Below, in pieces: positions 1 to 7,282 of a stretch of 23,390 bases of DNA (its first letter is position 1; the number at the start of each line of letters is the position of its first letter). The position numbers were made by a program, and so were the translations under genes. The notes under the pieces are model-generated. The model made no database searches. It saw only the letters and a program-made list of their open reading frames with translations, and was not told the origin of the DNA. This DNA comes from an uncultured Porphyromonadaceae bacterium (lineage in GTDB: Bacteria > Bacteroidota > Bacteroidia > Bacteroidales > Muribaculaceae), in NCBI GenBank assembly GCA_900547825.1, contig URII01000042.1, forward strand, positions 1 to 23,390. Reading direction: 5' to 3'.

Positions 1-68
1 GCCCGAGTGTGGCAGGTGTGATAGGCTCGGCTGTAGCTGCCGGTGTGCTGCTCGGATTCCTTGCATAA
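1..68 (+). CDS. C-terminal tail of an unidentified membrane protein (partial)
   Basis: A reading frame enters from the left edge (codons from base 3) and ends at TAA 66-68. The visible 21 residues are almost all Gly, Ala, Val, Leu and Ile, with glycines spaced as in a packed transmembrane helix (AGVIGSAVAAGVLLGFLA), so this is probably the last membrane helix of an integral membrane protein such as a transporter. A clear intrinsic terminator starts 32 bp after the stop, which supports this being a real gene end. The family cannot be assigned from so short a piece. Confidence 0.55.
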   Translation, partial: PSVAGVIGSAVAAGVLLGFLA

Positions 69-100
69 CTGCTGAACAAAGTTATTTTATCCTGTTATAA

Positions 101-139
101 GTTAAGGCCATTCGTAAACAGGATGGCCTTAACATTTTT
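101..139 (+). terminator. Intrinsic terminator after the left-edge gene
   Basis: A perfect 11 bp stem (GTTAAGGCCAT at 101-111 pairing with 123-133) with an 11-base loop is followed by ATTTTTA. It separates the left-edge gene from malate dehydrogenase. The remaining 134-230 is AT-rich and shows no recognisable -7 TAnnTTTG box, so the mdh promoter is not identified. Confidence 0.8.
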
Positions 140-230
140 AAATCAACCCTTAGACAGTTATAGTCGTTTTAACCTAAGATTATCAGTAGTCGTCAATACA
201 CACTATCAATCATAAAACTGTAAAATAACC

Positions 231-1232
231 ATGAATTTTCTAACAGACGAAAAGCTCCTTATTGTAGGTGCTGCCGGAATGATCGGTTCCAATATGGCTC
301 AGACAGCCATGATGATGAAACTTACCCCTAATATCTGTCTTTATGATCCGTATGCCCCTGCACTTGAAGGTGTGGCTGAGGAATTGTTCCATTGCGGATT
401 TGAGGGCGTGAATCTTACGTTCACATCCGATGAGAAAGAGGCGTTTACAGGCGCCAAGTATATCGTATCATCAGGCGGTGCGGCCCGAAAGGCCGGCATG
501 ACCCGCGAGGATCTGCTTAAAGGCAACGCTTTGATTGCTGAGAATTTCGGAAAGAATGTGCGGCAGTATTGCCCTGACGTTAAGTTTGTGGTGGTGATAT
601 TCAATCCTGCCGACATAACAGGCCTTATCACACTCCTCTATTCAGGTCTCAAGCCTTCACAGGTGGCAACTCTCGCAGCTCTTGATTCCACACGCCTCCG
701 CAGCGAGCTTGCAAAATGGTTCAAGATTCCGGCTGACAGAATTGTCAACTCACGTACTTACGGCGGACATGGAGAACAGATGGCCGTATTTGCCTCTACC
801 ACTACTGTTGACGGCAAGCCCCTTAGCGAGCTTATCGGCACAGAAGCTCTCCCCACAGCCGAATGGGAGGCTATGAAACAGCGTGTGATTCAGGGCGGTA
901 AGAACATCATAGATCTGCGCGGACGTTCATCATTCCAGAGTCCTGCATATCTTTCCATAGAGATGATTGCGGCTGCTATGGGTGGTGCGCCTTTCCGTTG
1001 GCCGGCTGGCACTTATGTCAACGATAACCGTTTCCAGCATATCATGATGGCTATGGAGACAACTATCGATAAGACCGGTATACACCATGTCGATGTAAAA
1101 GGAACTGCCGAAGAGGACAACGAACTTCAGAAGAGCTACGAACATCTGTGTGACATGCGTCATGAAGTGATCGAACTCGGCATACTTCCTCCTGTAAAGG
1201 ACTGGAAGACCATTAATCCCAATGTGGACTGA
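231..1232 (+). CDS. mdh: Malate dehydrogenase
   Basis: NAD-dependent malate dehydrogenase, interconverting malate and oxaloacetate in the cytoplasm; in anaerobic Bacteroidales it runs mainly reductively on the route to fumarate and succinate. The 333-residue protein opens with a Rossmann nucleotide-binding loop (GAAGMIG, residues 13-19). Asp39 at the end of the second strand (LYDP) favours NAD over NADP. Substrate-side arginines are in AARKAGMTR (Arg86, Arg92) and STRLR (Arg155), Asn125 is in FNPAD, and His180 in YGGHGEQ fits the catalytic histidine. Length is normal for the family as found in Bacteroidetes. It is monocistronic, bounded by terminators on both sides. Lactate dehydrogenase is the main alternative in this superfamily, but the Arg-rich active-site loop favours malate. 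Confidence 0.93.
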   Translation: MNFLTDEKLLIVGAAGMIGSNMAQTAMMMKLTPNICLYDPYAPALEGVAEELFHCGFEGVNLTFTSDEKEAFTGAKYIVSSGGAARKAGMTREDLLKGNALIAENFGKNVRQYCPDVKFVVVIFNPADITGLITLLYSGLKPSQVATLAALDSTRLRSELAKWFKIPADRIVNSRTYGGHGEQMAVFASTTTVDGKPLSELIGTEALPTAEWEAMKQRVIQGGKNIIDLRGRSSFQSPAYLSIEMIAAAMGGAPFRWPAGTYVNDNRFQHIMMAMETTIDKTGIHHVDVKGTAEEDNELQKSYEHLCDMRHEVIELGILPPVKDWKTINPNVD

Positions 1233-1266
1233 TATTGTCGACAGTCCATTAGATTGAGACTTATTG

Positions 1267-1297
1267 AAAGATCCGGTAAACAACCGGATCTTTTTTA
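1267..1297 (+). terminator. Intrinsic terminator of mdh
   Basis: An 11 bp stem (AAAGATCCGGT at 1267-1277 pairing with 1283-1293) with loop AAACA runs into a tract of six T (1291-1296). The tract overlaps the stop codon of the convergent RseC-like gene (1295-1297). Efficiency should be mainly in the forward direction, because the reverse side has only three T. Confidence 0.88.
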
Positions 1298-1702
1298 TTG
1301 CTCCTCTTCGTGAGGTGTGAGTTTGTAGGTAGGACGGGAGGGAATGAATCGGGCTGCGAGGGCTAAGGCAGCGGCGACAACAATGCCTGCGGCAGTGGCT
1401 GTATCAGGGCTGTGGCCTATGGCTAATGTAACGGCCGTTGTTATGGCAAGCGCACCGAGAGGAGCTATTACGCGTGTGCATAGCAAACGTCGTCGGGAAG
1501 GGGGAATTACTATCAGTGTGGCTTTGTCGCCGGGTTGGAATGTTCCGGCAACGTTGTCAGCCTTTATGAACAGATTTTCTGACGAGGCCCCGCAAGCGGT
1601 GCCTAAGGCACAGTTGGTGCATGCGCTTTTCCCGGAAATGTTTGCCCTGACTTCTGTTCCCCGGGAAGATACGGAAATCACGGTGGCGTTATGTGTTATC
1701 AT
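1295..1702 (-). CDS. RseC/MucC-family (SoxR-reducing system) membrane protein, orphan
   Basis: A 135-residue protein of the RseC/MucC family. Family members are small inner-membrane proteins tied to redox control, classically in the Rsx/Rnf electron-transport system and sigma-E regulation. An N-terminal cysteine cluster C-x2-C-x5-C (Cys28, Cys31, Cys37) sits in a small beta-rich region. Two hydrophobic helices follow (about residues 73-95 and 98-119, the second very Ala/Val rich), and the tail is short and charged. In many Bacteroidales the family member lies directly upstream of rnfB; here no rnf genes are near. It converges on mdh and diverges from yraN across 70 bp. A -7-like box lies only 5 bases before its ATG. 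Confidence 0.82.
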   Translation of the reverse strand: MITHNATVISVSSRGTEVRANISGKSACTNCALGTACGASSENLFIKADNVAGTFQPGDKATLIVIPPSRRRLLCTRVIAPLGALAITTAVTLAIGHSPDTATAAGIVVAAALALAARFIPSRPTYKLTPHEEEQ

Positions 1703-1707
1703 GTCGG

Positions 1708-1715
1708 CAAATTTA
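1708..1715 (-). promoter_or_regulatory. -7 box of the RseC-like gene
   Basis: Read on the minus strand this is TAAATTTG, a full match to the Bacteroidetes -7 consensus TAnnTTTG, followed by C and then the ATG 5 bases after the box. No convincing -33 TTG is present 19-21 bp upstream. If real, the transcript would start at or beside the start codon. Confidence 0.45.
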
Positions 1716-1733
1716 AGGATATATTTTCATGTG

Positions 1734-1765
1734 TTTGGAATCACCGGGCCTAAATATTAAATTTG
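1734..1765 (+). promoter_or_regulatory. yraN promoter (-33 TTTG, N20, -7 TAAATTTG)
   Basis: TTTG at 1734-1737 and TAAATTTG at 1758-1765 are separated by 20 bp, an exact match to the Bacteroidetes housekeeping promoter. The ATG of yraN lies 7 bases after the -7 box, so the mRNA would be leaderless or nearly so. Confidence 0.75.
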
Positions 1766-1772
1766 CAGCTGT

Positions 1773-2150
1773 ATGGCACAGCATAACGATATCGGCAAAT
1801 GGGGCGAGCGGATTGCCCGGGATTATCTTGTTACCCAAGGGTATGCCATAACGTCGCTGAACGAGAAAATCGGGAGTGTGGAAGTGGATATCATAGCATC
1901 GAAAGGCGAGCGTGTGGTGTTTGTGGAAGTAAAGACGCGAGCTTCGCTTGACTATGATCCGATTGATGCTGTCGATGATAAAAAGATGCGGCGCTTGTGT
2001 CGTGCAGCCGATATTTATGTAAGGTCAAATGATTTGAAGCTTGATCCCCAGGTAGATGTGATAGCTGTAATCGGCTCTCCGGAAGAAGGATTGCTCCGTC
2101 TTGAGCATTTTCCGGATGCTATAATGCCCCCTATGGCAGGCTCTATCTGA
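1773..2150 (+). CDS. yraN: YraN family protein (UPF0102, PD-(D/E)XK nuclease-like)
   Basis: A 125-residue member of UPF0102, a widespread family with a Holliday-junction-resolvase-like PD-(D/E)XK fold; its cellular role is poorly established. The N-terminus MAQHNDIGKWGERIA matches the family opening (HN-x-G-x-x-GE), which fixes the start. The nuclease core is visible as Glu37/Asp39 (VEVDIIA), then Glu52 and Lys54 in VFVEVKTR. Length is usual for the family (about 120). It is transcribed alone from the promoter just upstream. No SD-like sequence precedes the ATG, consistent with a near-leaderless message. Confidence 0.9.
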   Translation: MAQHNDIGKWGERIARDYLVTQGYAITSLNEKIGSVEVDIIASKGERVVFVEVKTRASLDYDPIDAVDDKKMRRLCRAADIYVRSNDLKLDPQVDVIAVIGSPEEGLLRLEHFPDAIMPPMAGSI

Positions 2151-2212
2151 AATCCTGATAGTTTTATTATGACTTTACGGGTTGCTGTTACATAATTTTA
2201 AGATGTGATTAA

Positions 2213-2243
2213 GTTGGTTTTTATCTGAATTGAGCTATATTTG
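2213..2243 (+). promoter_or_regulatory. Rubrerythrin promoter (-33 GTTG, N19, -7 TATATTTG)
   Basis: GTTG at 2213-2216 and TATATTTG at 2236-2243 are 19 bp apart. The box overlaps an in-frame TTG at 2241, which therefore cannot be the translation start; this settles the rubrerythrin start at 2316 and gives a leader of roughly 65 bases. Confidence 0.72.
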
Positions 2244-2315
2244 CATGTCCGGAAACCATATGATACGGACATATTCAACACGTTACAACTCAACACTAAA
2301 ATTGTAATTATAACT

Positions 2316-2870
2316 ATGAAGAAGAAATTTATCTGCACTGTGTGCGGCTACGTACACGAAGGTGATGAAGCACCTGAAAAGTGCCCTGTATGCGGAGCTC
2401 CCCGCAGCAAATTCCGTGAACTTGACGAAACTGCAGCTCTGAAATTTGTCACCGAGCATGAACTCGGCGTTGCAAAGGAAGGCACCGATGAAGAAATGAT
2501 AAAAGACCTTACAGCTCATTTCAACGGTGAGTGCGGTGAGGTTGGCATGTATCTCGCAATGTCGCGTCAGGCTGACCGCGAGGGCTATCCTGAAATAGCC
2601 GAAGCTTTCAAGCGCTATGCATGGGAAGAAGCTGAACATGCTGCCAAATTTGCCGAACTTCTCGGTGAGACTGTATGGGACACCAAAACCAACCTTGAAA
2701 AGCGTATGGCTGCCGAGGCCGGTGCCAATGAGGACAAGATGCGTATCGCACGCCGCGCCAAGGAAATGAATCTTGATGCCATCCATGACACTGTTCATGA
2801 AATGGCTAAGGACGAGGCACGTCATGGCCGTGGTTTTGAAGGCCTTTACAACCGTTATTTTAAGAAATAA
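2316..2870 (+). CDS. Rubrerythrin with N-terminal rubredoxin domain (reverse rubrerythrin)
   Basis: A cytosolic non-haem iron peroxidase of anaerobes that reduces hydrogen peroxide with electrons passed through its rubredoxin site. The 184 residues carry a rubredoxin iron site first (Cys7, Cys10, Cys23, Cys26, in two C-x2-C knuckles), then a ferritin-like four-helix diiron domain with Glu72 and Glu75 (GECGE), E-E-A-E-H ending at His108, and D-E-A-R-H ending at His170. This order is the reverse of classical rubrerythrin. An upstream TTG would extend the frame to 2241 but lies inside the promoter -7 box. The gene is monocistronic, with its own promoter and terminator. Expected role: peroxide defence. 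Confidence 0.93.
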   Translation: MKKKFICTVCGYVHEGDEAPEKCPVCGAPRSKFRELDETAALKFVTEHELGVAKEGTDEEMIKDLTAHFNGECGEVGMYLAMSRQADREGYPEIAEAFKRYAWEEAEHAAKFAELLGETVWDTKTNLEKRMAAEAGANEDKMRIARRAKEMNLDAIHDTVHEMAKDEARHGRGFEGLYNRYFKK

Positions 2871-2890
2871 ACGGAATTAACGTTATTATT

Positions 2891-2938
2891 CCGGGGCCGG
2901 GAGTTGACACAGGCGTGTCACGTCGGCCCCGGATTTTC
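2891..2938 (+). terminator. Intrinsic terminator of the rubrerythrin gene
   Basis: A long GC-rich hairpin: outer stem CCGGGGCCG (2891-2899) pairs with 2924-2932, and a nested stem TGACAC (2905-2910) pairs with GTGTCA (2915-2920). ATTTTCC follows. Confidence 0.8.
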
Positions 2939-2980
2939 CTATCTGTTGTTCCCGTCATGTTTTAGTTCTTGGAAAGTTCT

Positions 2981-4024
2981 ATGGCATCATATCTTAAAAA
3001 TATACTGACAGCATTAGTCTTGATTTCAGGTAGTAATGCAGTTGCCGAAACTACATTCGCATTTGCCGGCGATATAATGCAGGGCACCAATTATCCGGAG
3101 GATGGCAATTATATGCCATTGAAGGGTGGCGCCGCTTTGTTCGATGATGTTAAGGAAGTGTTGGCGGCGGCAGATATAGCGGCAGCCAACAATGAGGGCA
3201 CATTGGCCGACAGCGGTGTCGGCACTCCCAAGCGATGCAGCGATCCGTCAATATGCTATGCTTTCCGTACACCCGTGTCATATGTCCGGAATCTGGTGGA
3301 TGCAGGCTTTGACTTTATGAGCATAGCCAACAATCATATCAACGACTTCGGTCCTGCCGGTGTGGCCTCCACAGAACAGGCGTTGCAACAGGCAGGTATA
3401 GCTTTCGCCGGGCTACGTAACCGTTGTGAGACGGCCGTGATAGAACGGGATGGCAAAAAAATAGGGTTTGCCGCGTTCGGACATAACCGCGGCACTCTGA
3501 GCATCCTTGACATGGAGGAAGTGAAACGTGTGGTTTCGGGCCTGGACAAAATAGCCGATATAGTGGTGGTGTCGTTTCATGGCGGTGGTGAGGGTCAGCG
3601 TTTCAGCCGCATTCCATCAGGCATGGAAATATGTTTTGGCGAAGAACGCGGCGACCTGCGCAAATTTACCCATACGGCCATTGACGCCGGTGCGGATGTG
3701 GTCTATGGCCACGGCCCGCATGTTACCCGCGCGTTAGAACTGTATAACGACAGGCTTATAATCTATAGCCTTGGAAACTTCTGCACTCCCTACCGCGTTA
3801 ATCTTAACGGTATCAGCGGGTATGCTCCGGTGGTGACTGTAACGGTGAATGATGACGGATCATTCAAGGAGGGACGTATACATTCGTTCATACAGCAGAA
3901 AGGAGCAGGCCCTAAAAAGGATGACTCAAACCGGGTTGCCCGCCATATGTCGGATCTTACAAAAGCTGATTTTCCTTCTACCCCGCTTGACATTTCTCCA
4001 GAGGGCCATATAACACGAAAATAA
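2981..4024 (+). CDS. CapA-family exported protein (PGA_cap metallophosphatase-like)
   Basis: A 347-residue protein of the CapA/PGA_cap family, which shares the calcineurin-like metallophosphoesterase fold; the founding member takes part in poly-gamma-glutamate capsule export in Bacillus. A signal peptide (residues 1 to about 22, ending AVA before ETTF) predicts export. Conserved blocks in order: FAGDIMQ (Asp31), ANNEG, SIANNHINDFG, VSFHGGGEG and GADVVYGHGPH with YSLGNF, supplying the Asp, Asn and His metal-ligand pattern. The start at 2981 was preferred to an in-frame TTG 12 bases upstream because it gives a normal signal peptide and has GGAAAG before it. No poly-glutamate synthase genes are nearby, so the substrate is unknown. 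It lies 18 bp before ligA. Confidence 0.88.
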   Translation: MASYLKNILTALVLISGSNAVAETTFAFAGDIMQGTNYPEDGNYMPLKGGAALFDDVKEVLAAADIAAANNEGTLADSGVGTPKRCSDPSICYAFRTPVSYVRNLVDAGFDFMSIANNHINDFGPAGVASTEQALQQAGIAFAGLRNRCETAVIERDGKKIGFAAFGHNRGTLSILDMEEVKRVVSGLDKIADIVVVSFHGGGEGQRFSRIPSGMEICFGEERGDLRKFTHTAIDAGADVVYGHGPHVTRALELYNDRLIIYSLGNFCTPYRVNLNGISGYAPVVTVTVNDDGSFKEGRIHSFIQQKGAGPKKDDSNRVARHMSDLTKADFPSTPLDISPEGHITRK

Positions 4025-4042
4025 AAACCGCAATCCTTACGA

Positions 4043-6079
4043 ATGATGACTGAAGCAGAAGCACTCCAGCGCATAGCCTCTCTTTCCGAAGCTCTTAATG
4101 AGCACAACTACCGTTATTATGTGCTCAACGAGCCTACCGTTTCCGATTACGAGTTCGACATGATGATGAAAGAGCTCGAACGGCTTGAACATGAGTTTCC
4201 TGCGCTTGCCGATCCCAATTCTCCTACAAAGAGAGTAGGGAGTGATATCAACACAAAGTTCTCTCAGGTGGCGCATATTTACCCGATGTTGTCGTTGGCC
4301 AACACTTATTCCGTTGAGGAGGTGGACGATTATCTAAACCGAACCAAGGCTGCCCTCGGGGGGGAGGATCTTACAATGGTGGGTGAGATGAAATTTGACG
4401 GCACATCGATATCGCTTATTTATGAGCATGGCCAACTTGTGCGTGCTGTCACTCGCGGCGACGGTGAAAAAGGCGATGTCGTTACCGATAATGTCCGGAC
4501 AATCCGCTCTATACCGTTGAAACTGCGGGGTGAGGGATGGCCTGATCTTTTTGAATTGAGAGGTGAGATTGTGCTTCCGTGGAAAGAGTTTGACCGGCTT
4601 AATGCCGAACGTCAGGAGGCTGGGGAACCATTGTTTGCCAATCCGCGCAATGCGGCTTCAGGCACGCTTAAACTCCAGAATTCCGCTGAGGTAGCACGCC
4701 GCGGACTTGATGCCTATTTCTATTATCTGTTGGCCGACACACTTCCTTGCGATAATCATTTCGACAATATGCAGGCCGTAAGGTCATGGGGCTTTAAGGT
4801 CAGCGACATAATGACCCCTCTCCATTCCATCGGTGAGGTGGATGCTTTTATCCGTAAATGGGACGAAGGGCGTCATGCCCTTCCGGTAGCTACTGACGGA
4901 CTTGTGTTTAAAGTAAACTCATTGCGCAGGCAGCTTAACCTTGGATTTACGGCCAAATCGCCACGCTGGGCTATAGCATACAAATTCAAGGCCGAACGAG
5001 CCCTGACACCGTTGAGGTTTGTGTCATTCGAAGTGGGGCGTATGGGTGTTGTCACACCTGTGGCCAATCTGGAGCCTGTTCTTCTTTCAGGCACTGTCGT
5101 GAAGCGGGCTTCACTCCACAATGCCGATATTATAAGCAAGCTCGACATTCATGAGGGGGACTCCCTCTATGTGGAGAAAGGGGGCGAGATAATACCCAAG
5201 ATAACAGGGGTGGACATATCGCGGCGTCCCTCCGGTGCTTCGAAAGTGGAGTTTGTGACATGCTGTCCGGCATGCGGCACCCAGTTGGTAAGGGACGAAG
5301 GGGAGGCTTCGCACATTTGCCCGAATAAGTACGGATGCGCGCCGCAGGTTATGGGGCGTATTGAGCATTTTGCCTCGCGCCGCATGATGGATATCGACGG
5401 AATAGGTGAGGAAACCGTAAAGGCATTGTGGGAGGCCCATCTTATTACGAATATAGCCGATCTCTATGATCTTGTTCCGGAGCAGTTTGCGAAGCTTGAC
5501 CGGTTTGGCGAACGCAGTGCGGCGCGGGTGGTTGATAACATCAAAGCATCCGCCAAAGTGCCTTTCGAGCGTGTGCTTTACGCTCTGTCCATTCCGTTTG
5601 TGGGTGAGACTGTGGCCAAGAAGATAGCCAGGCGTGTACGTAGCATAGACCGGCTGATGGCCATGAGCCTTTCAGAACTTCAGGCACTTGACGATGTAGG
5701 AGTCAGAATCGCGGAAAGCATAACGGAATATTTTAATGATCCCGTGAATATCGACATACTCCGACGGCTTCGTGAGGCCGGACTTCAGTTTGAGTGCGGC
5801 CCTGAGGATGAGGCTGTGCGCACTGACATACTGGAGGGCAAGACAATTGTTATTTCCGGTACGTTCACACATCATTCGCGTGAGCAGTACAAGGAAATGA
5901 TAGAGGCAAACGGAGGTAAGAATTCGGGGTCTATCTCCAAAAAGACAACCTTTGTGCTTGCCGGTGACAATATGGGCCCTGCCAAATTGGAAAAAGCGCA
6001 ATCATTGGGCGTGCCTATCCTGAATGAGACGGAATTTCTTGATTTACTGAAAACCGAACAGGCAGCCCGTTCATTATAA
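4043..6079 (+). CDS. ligA: NAD-dependent DNA ligase
   Basis: Seals nicks in duplex DNA using NAD; essential for joining Okazaki fragments and for repair. The 678-residue length is typical. Order of domains: Ia (NAD-binding, YYVLNEPTVSDYEFD near 25-39), adenylation domain with the nucleotidyl-acceptor Lys117 in KFDG (117-120), OB fold (about 320-400), a four-cysteine zinc finger (Cys408, Cys411, Cys426, Cys432), helix-hairpin-helix repeats (about 445-590), and a C-terminal BRCT domain (about 597-678). A Phe replaces the more usual small or aliphatic second residue of KxDG. ATG at 4046 is an equally possible start. It probably forms a transcription unit with the CapA-like gene and the YqgE gene 21 bp downstream. 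Confidence 0.97.
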   Translation: MMTEAEALQRIASLSEALNEHNYRYYVLNEPTVSDYEFDMMMKELERLEHEFPALADPNSPTKRVGSDINTKFSQVAHIYPMLSLANTYSVEEVDDYLNRTKAALGGEDLTMVGEMKFDGTSISLIYEHGQLVRAVTRGDGEKGDVVTDNVRTIRSIPLKLRGEGWPDLFELRGEIVLPWKEFDRLNAERQEAGEPLFANPRNAASGTLKLQNSAEVARRGLDAYFYYLLADTLPCDNHFDNMQAVRSWGFKVSDIMTPLHSIGEVDAFIRKWDEGRHALPVATDGLVFKVNSLRRQLNLGFTAKSPRWAIAYKFKAERALTPLRFVSFEVGRMGVVTPVANLEPVLLSGTVVKRASLHNADIISKLDIHEGDSLYVEKGGEIIPKITGVDISRRPSGASKVEFVTCCPACGTQLVRDEGEASHICPNKYGCAPQVMGRIEHFASRRMMDIDGIGEETVKALWEAHLITNIADLYDLVPEQFAKLDRFGERSAARVVDNIKASAKVPFERVLYALSIPFVGETVAKKIARRVRSIDRLMAMSLSELQALDDVGVRIAESITEYFNDPVNIDILRRLREAGLQFECGPEDEAVRTDILEGKTIVISGTFTHHSREQYKEMIEANGGKNSGSISKKTTFVLAGDNMGPAKLEKAQSLGVPILNETEFLDLLKTEQAARSL

Positions 6080-6100
6080 TAATATAAATAAACTCGCGGC

Positions 6101-6709
6101 ATGAAAGGGATATTCGATAACGGGATGTTTGATTTCCGCACTGTAAAGCGGCCGCCGCATCGTGGCTCGCTTCTTGTGGCGCAGCCGGGTCTTAGGGAAG
6201 GCTGGTTTCGTCACGGAGTCATCACGTTGTTTGACCATGACAGTGAGGCCGGATCAATGGGTGTGGTGATGAACAATCAGCTTCCGCTTACCCTCGGCTC
6301 TCTTTTGGACGGGATAAAACGGAAGGAGGATGTGCCTGTATATTGCGGTGGCCCTGTCAATGGTGACCAGTTGTTCTTCATGCATACATTGGGCGATATT
6401 CTTGATGGAGCTCTCGAGGTTTCGCCTGGTCTTTTTGTAAGCGGGGATTTTGATGCAATGAAGGATTATATCAATTCCGGCTATCCGGTCGAAGGGCATA
6501 TACGTTTCTTTGTGGGCTACAGTGGCTGGGATGCCGGACAGTTGCAACAGGAGTGTGCCGACGATGTATGGGCCGTGACACCTACACCGTTTACTCCTGC
6601 CGAAGCATTGACCGGTGCGGATGATGCTTATTGGCATAAAACAGTTCGAGCTATGGGGCCCGCATATGCTTCATGGTTGCGCCATCCTAAAAATCCTTCG
6701 CTTAACTGA
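6101..6709 (+). CDS. YqgE/AlgH family protein (UPF0301)
   Basis: A 202-residue member of UPF0301 (YqgE/AlgH), a conserved family of compact cytosolic proteins whose biochemical function is not settled; AlgH has been linked to alginate regulation in Pseudomonas. Family landmarks are present: RGSLLVAQPGL near residue 22, a GVVMNNQ strand, YCGGPV, FVGYSGWDAGQL and WAVTP. Length is typical. It follows ligA by 21 bp on the same strand and is the last gene before the 573 bp gap. No terminator with a T tract was found after it; a 7 bp GC stem (6711-6717 with 6739-6745) has a 21-base loop and no T run. Confidence 0.9.
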   Translation: MKGIFDNGMFDFRTVKRPPHRGSLLVAQPGLREGWFRHGVITLFDHDSEAGSMGVVMNNQLPLTLGSLLDGIKRKEDVPVYCGGPVNGDQLFFMHTLGDILDGALEVSPGLFVSGDFDAMKDYINSGYPVEGHIRFFVGYSGWDAGQLQQECADDVWAVTPTPFTPAEALTGADDAYWHKTVRAMGPAYASWLRHPKNPSLN

Positions 6710-7170
6710 GGCGGTGGTGGCATGACGGCAATAGGTTCCCACCGCTATGCTAAAATAACAAAATCATTGCGTTAATAAGGGTGAATTATTGTAAATTCGT
6801 CCGGTGTTCGGATTTTGATGGCTTTGTGCTGATAGGTAGTTGTTTAGACTTGTTTATGGGCTGCTTTGGTGATAGTTTACATTAACATTATCCACGGTTT
6901 TGTCGGCGCATTTTTGCAGATTTCCACAATTTTGCACGCTTTGAAGCTGTGTGTGCAGGAGCTAATCGCGTTTGTGTTGTTAACTGTGTTATAGTCAGTA
7001 GGATATGATATTATATAGAGGAGCGCTGTAAGAGAATATTGTCAGTGAAATTATGTTAATAATTGTATTTCTATGTGCCATATGAGGGTTAAATGTTAAC
7101 AAATGATTCGGATATATAATTTGGCTTTAGTTGTGTGTAATTTTGTTTTAATTAGTACAATATGCCTATT

Positions 7171-7184
7171 CCTAATTAGTTAGG
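7171..7184. promoter_or_regulatory. Palindromic operator-like motif before the NlpC/P60 promoter
   Basis: CCTAA-TTAG-TTAGG is an inverted repeat with 5 bp arms, overlapping an 8 bp perfect palindrome CTAATTAG. It ends two bases before the -33 element. Position suits a regulator site, but short AT-rich palindromes arise easily by chance. Confidence 0.3.
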
Positions 7185-7185
7185 T

Positions 7186-7216
7186 TTTTCAGAGTGGTGG
7201 AAAATGCGTAATTTTG
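7186..7216 (+). promoter_or_regulatory. NlpC/P60 gene promoter (-33 TTTT, N19, -7 TAATTTTG)
   Basis: TAATTTTG at 7209-7216 fully matches TAnnTTTG and is followed by CA, as in other promoters of this window. TTTT at 7186-7189, 19 bp upstream, is one mismatch from TTTG. The leader to the gene would be about 60 bases. Confidence 0.65.
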
Positions 7217-7282
7217 CAATGTCGATAAACAAAGTATATCACATTCGGCAACATTTTCTGTTAACTCTCATTTTAAATAAAT

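Larger units (their letters stand above)
6710..7282. other. Long AT-rich intergenic region
   Basis: These 573 bp hold no convincing ORF on either strand. The last 100 bp contain a palindromic motif (7171-7184) and a promoter (7186-7216) for the NlpC/P60 gene. The first 450 bp are AT-rich with runs of T and several TTAAC and GTTAAC motifs, and nothing I can name. A small RNA or an extended regulatory region is possible but unsupported by any recognisable structure. Confidence 0.6.

Noticed and set aside
1344..1760. 138-residue plus-strand frame over the RseC-like gene
   Set aside because: Ala/Val-rich shadow of the minus-strand gene, which has recognisable family motifs and a -7 box.
2241..2315. 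TTG start extending rubrerythrin by 25 residues
   Set aside because: The TTG is part of the -7 promoter box, and the rubredoxin domain begins normally at the ATG 2316.
2283..2825. 180-residue antisense frame opposite rubrerythrin
   Set aside because: Low-complexity shadow of a codon-biased gene, no start signals, no family resemblance. The same applies to the 152- and 192-residue antisense frames opposite the GT117 gene and the 148-residue frame opposite wzc.
2969..2980. TTG start adding four residues to the CapA-like protein
   Set aside because: ATG 2981 gives a standard signal peptide and is preceded by a purine-rich GGAAAG that overlaps the TTG.
6711..6745. GCGGTGG/CCACCGC hairpin after the YqgE gene as a terminator
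   Set aside because: Only a 7 bp stem with a 21-base loop and no T tract afterwards.
6888..6896. TTATCCACG, resembling a DnaA box, also at 10256-10264
   Set aside because: Only two single copies 3.4 kb apart and no cluster, AT-rich unwinding element with box array, or dnaA/dnaN nearby. No support for an origin.
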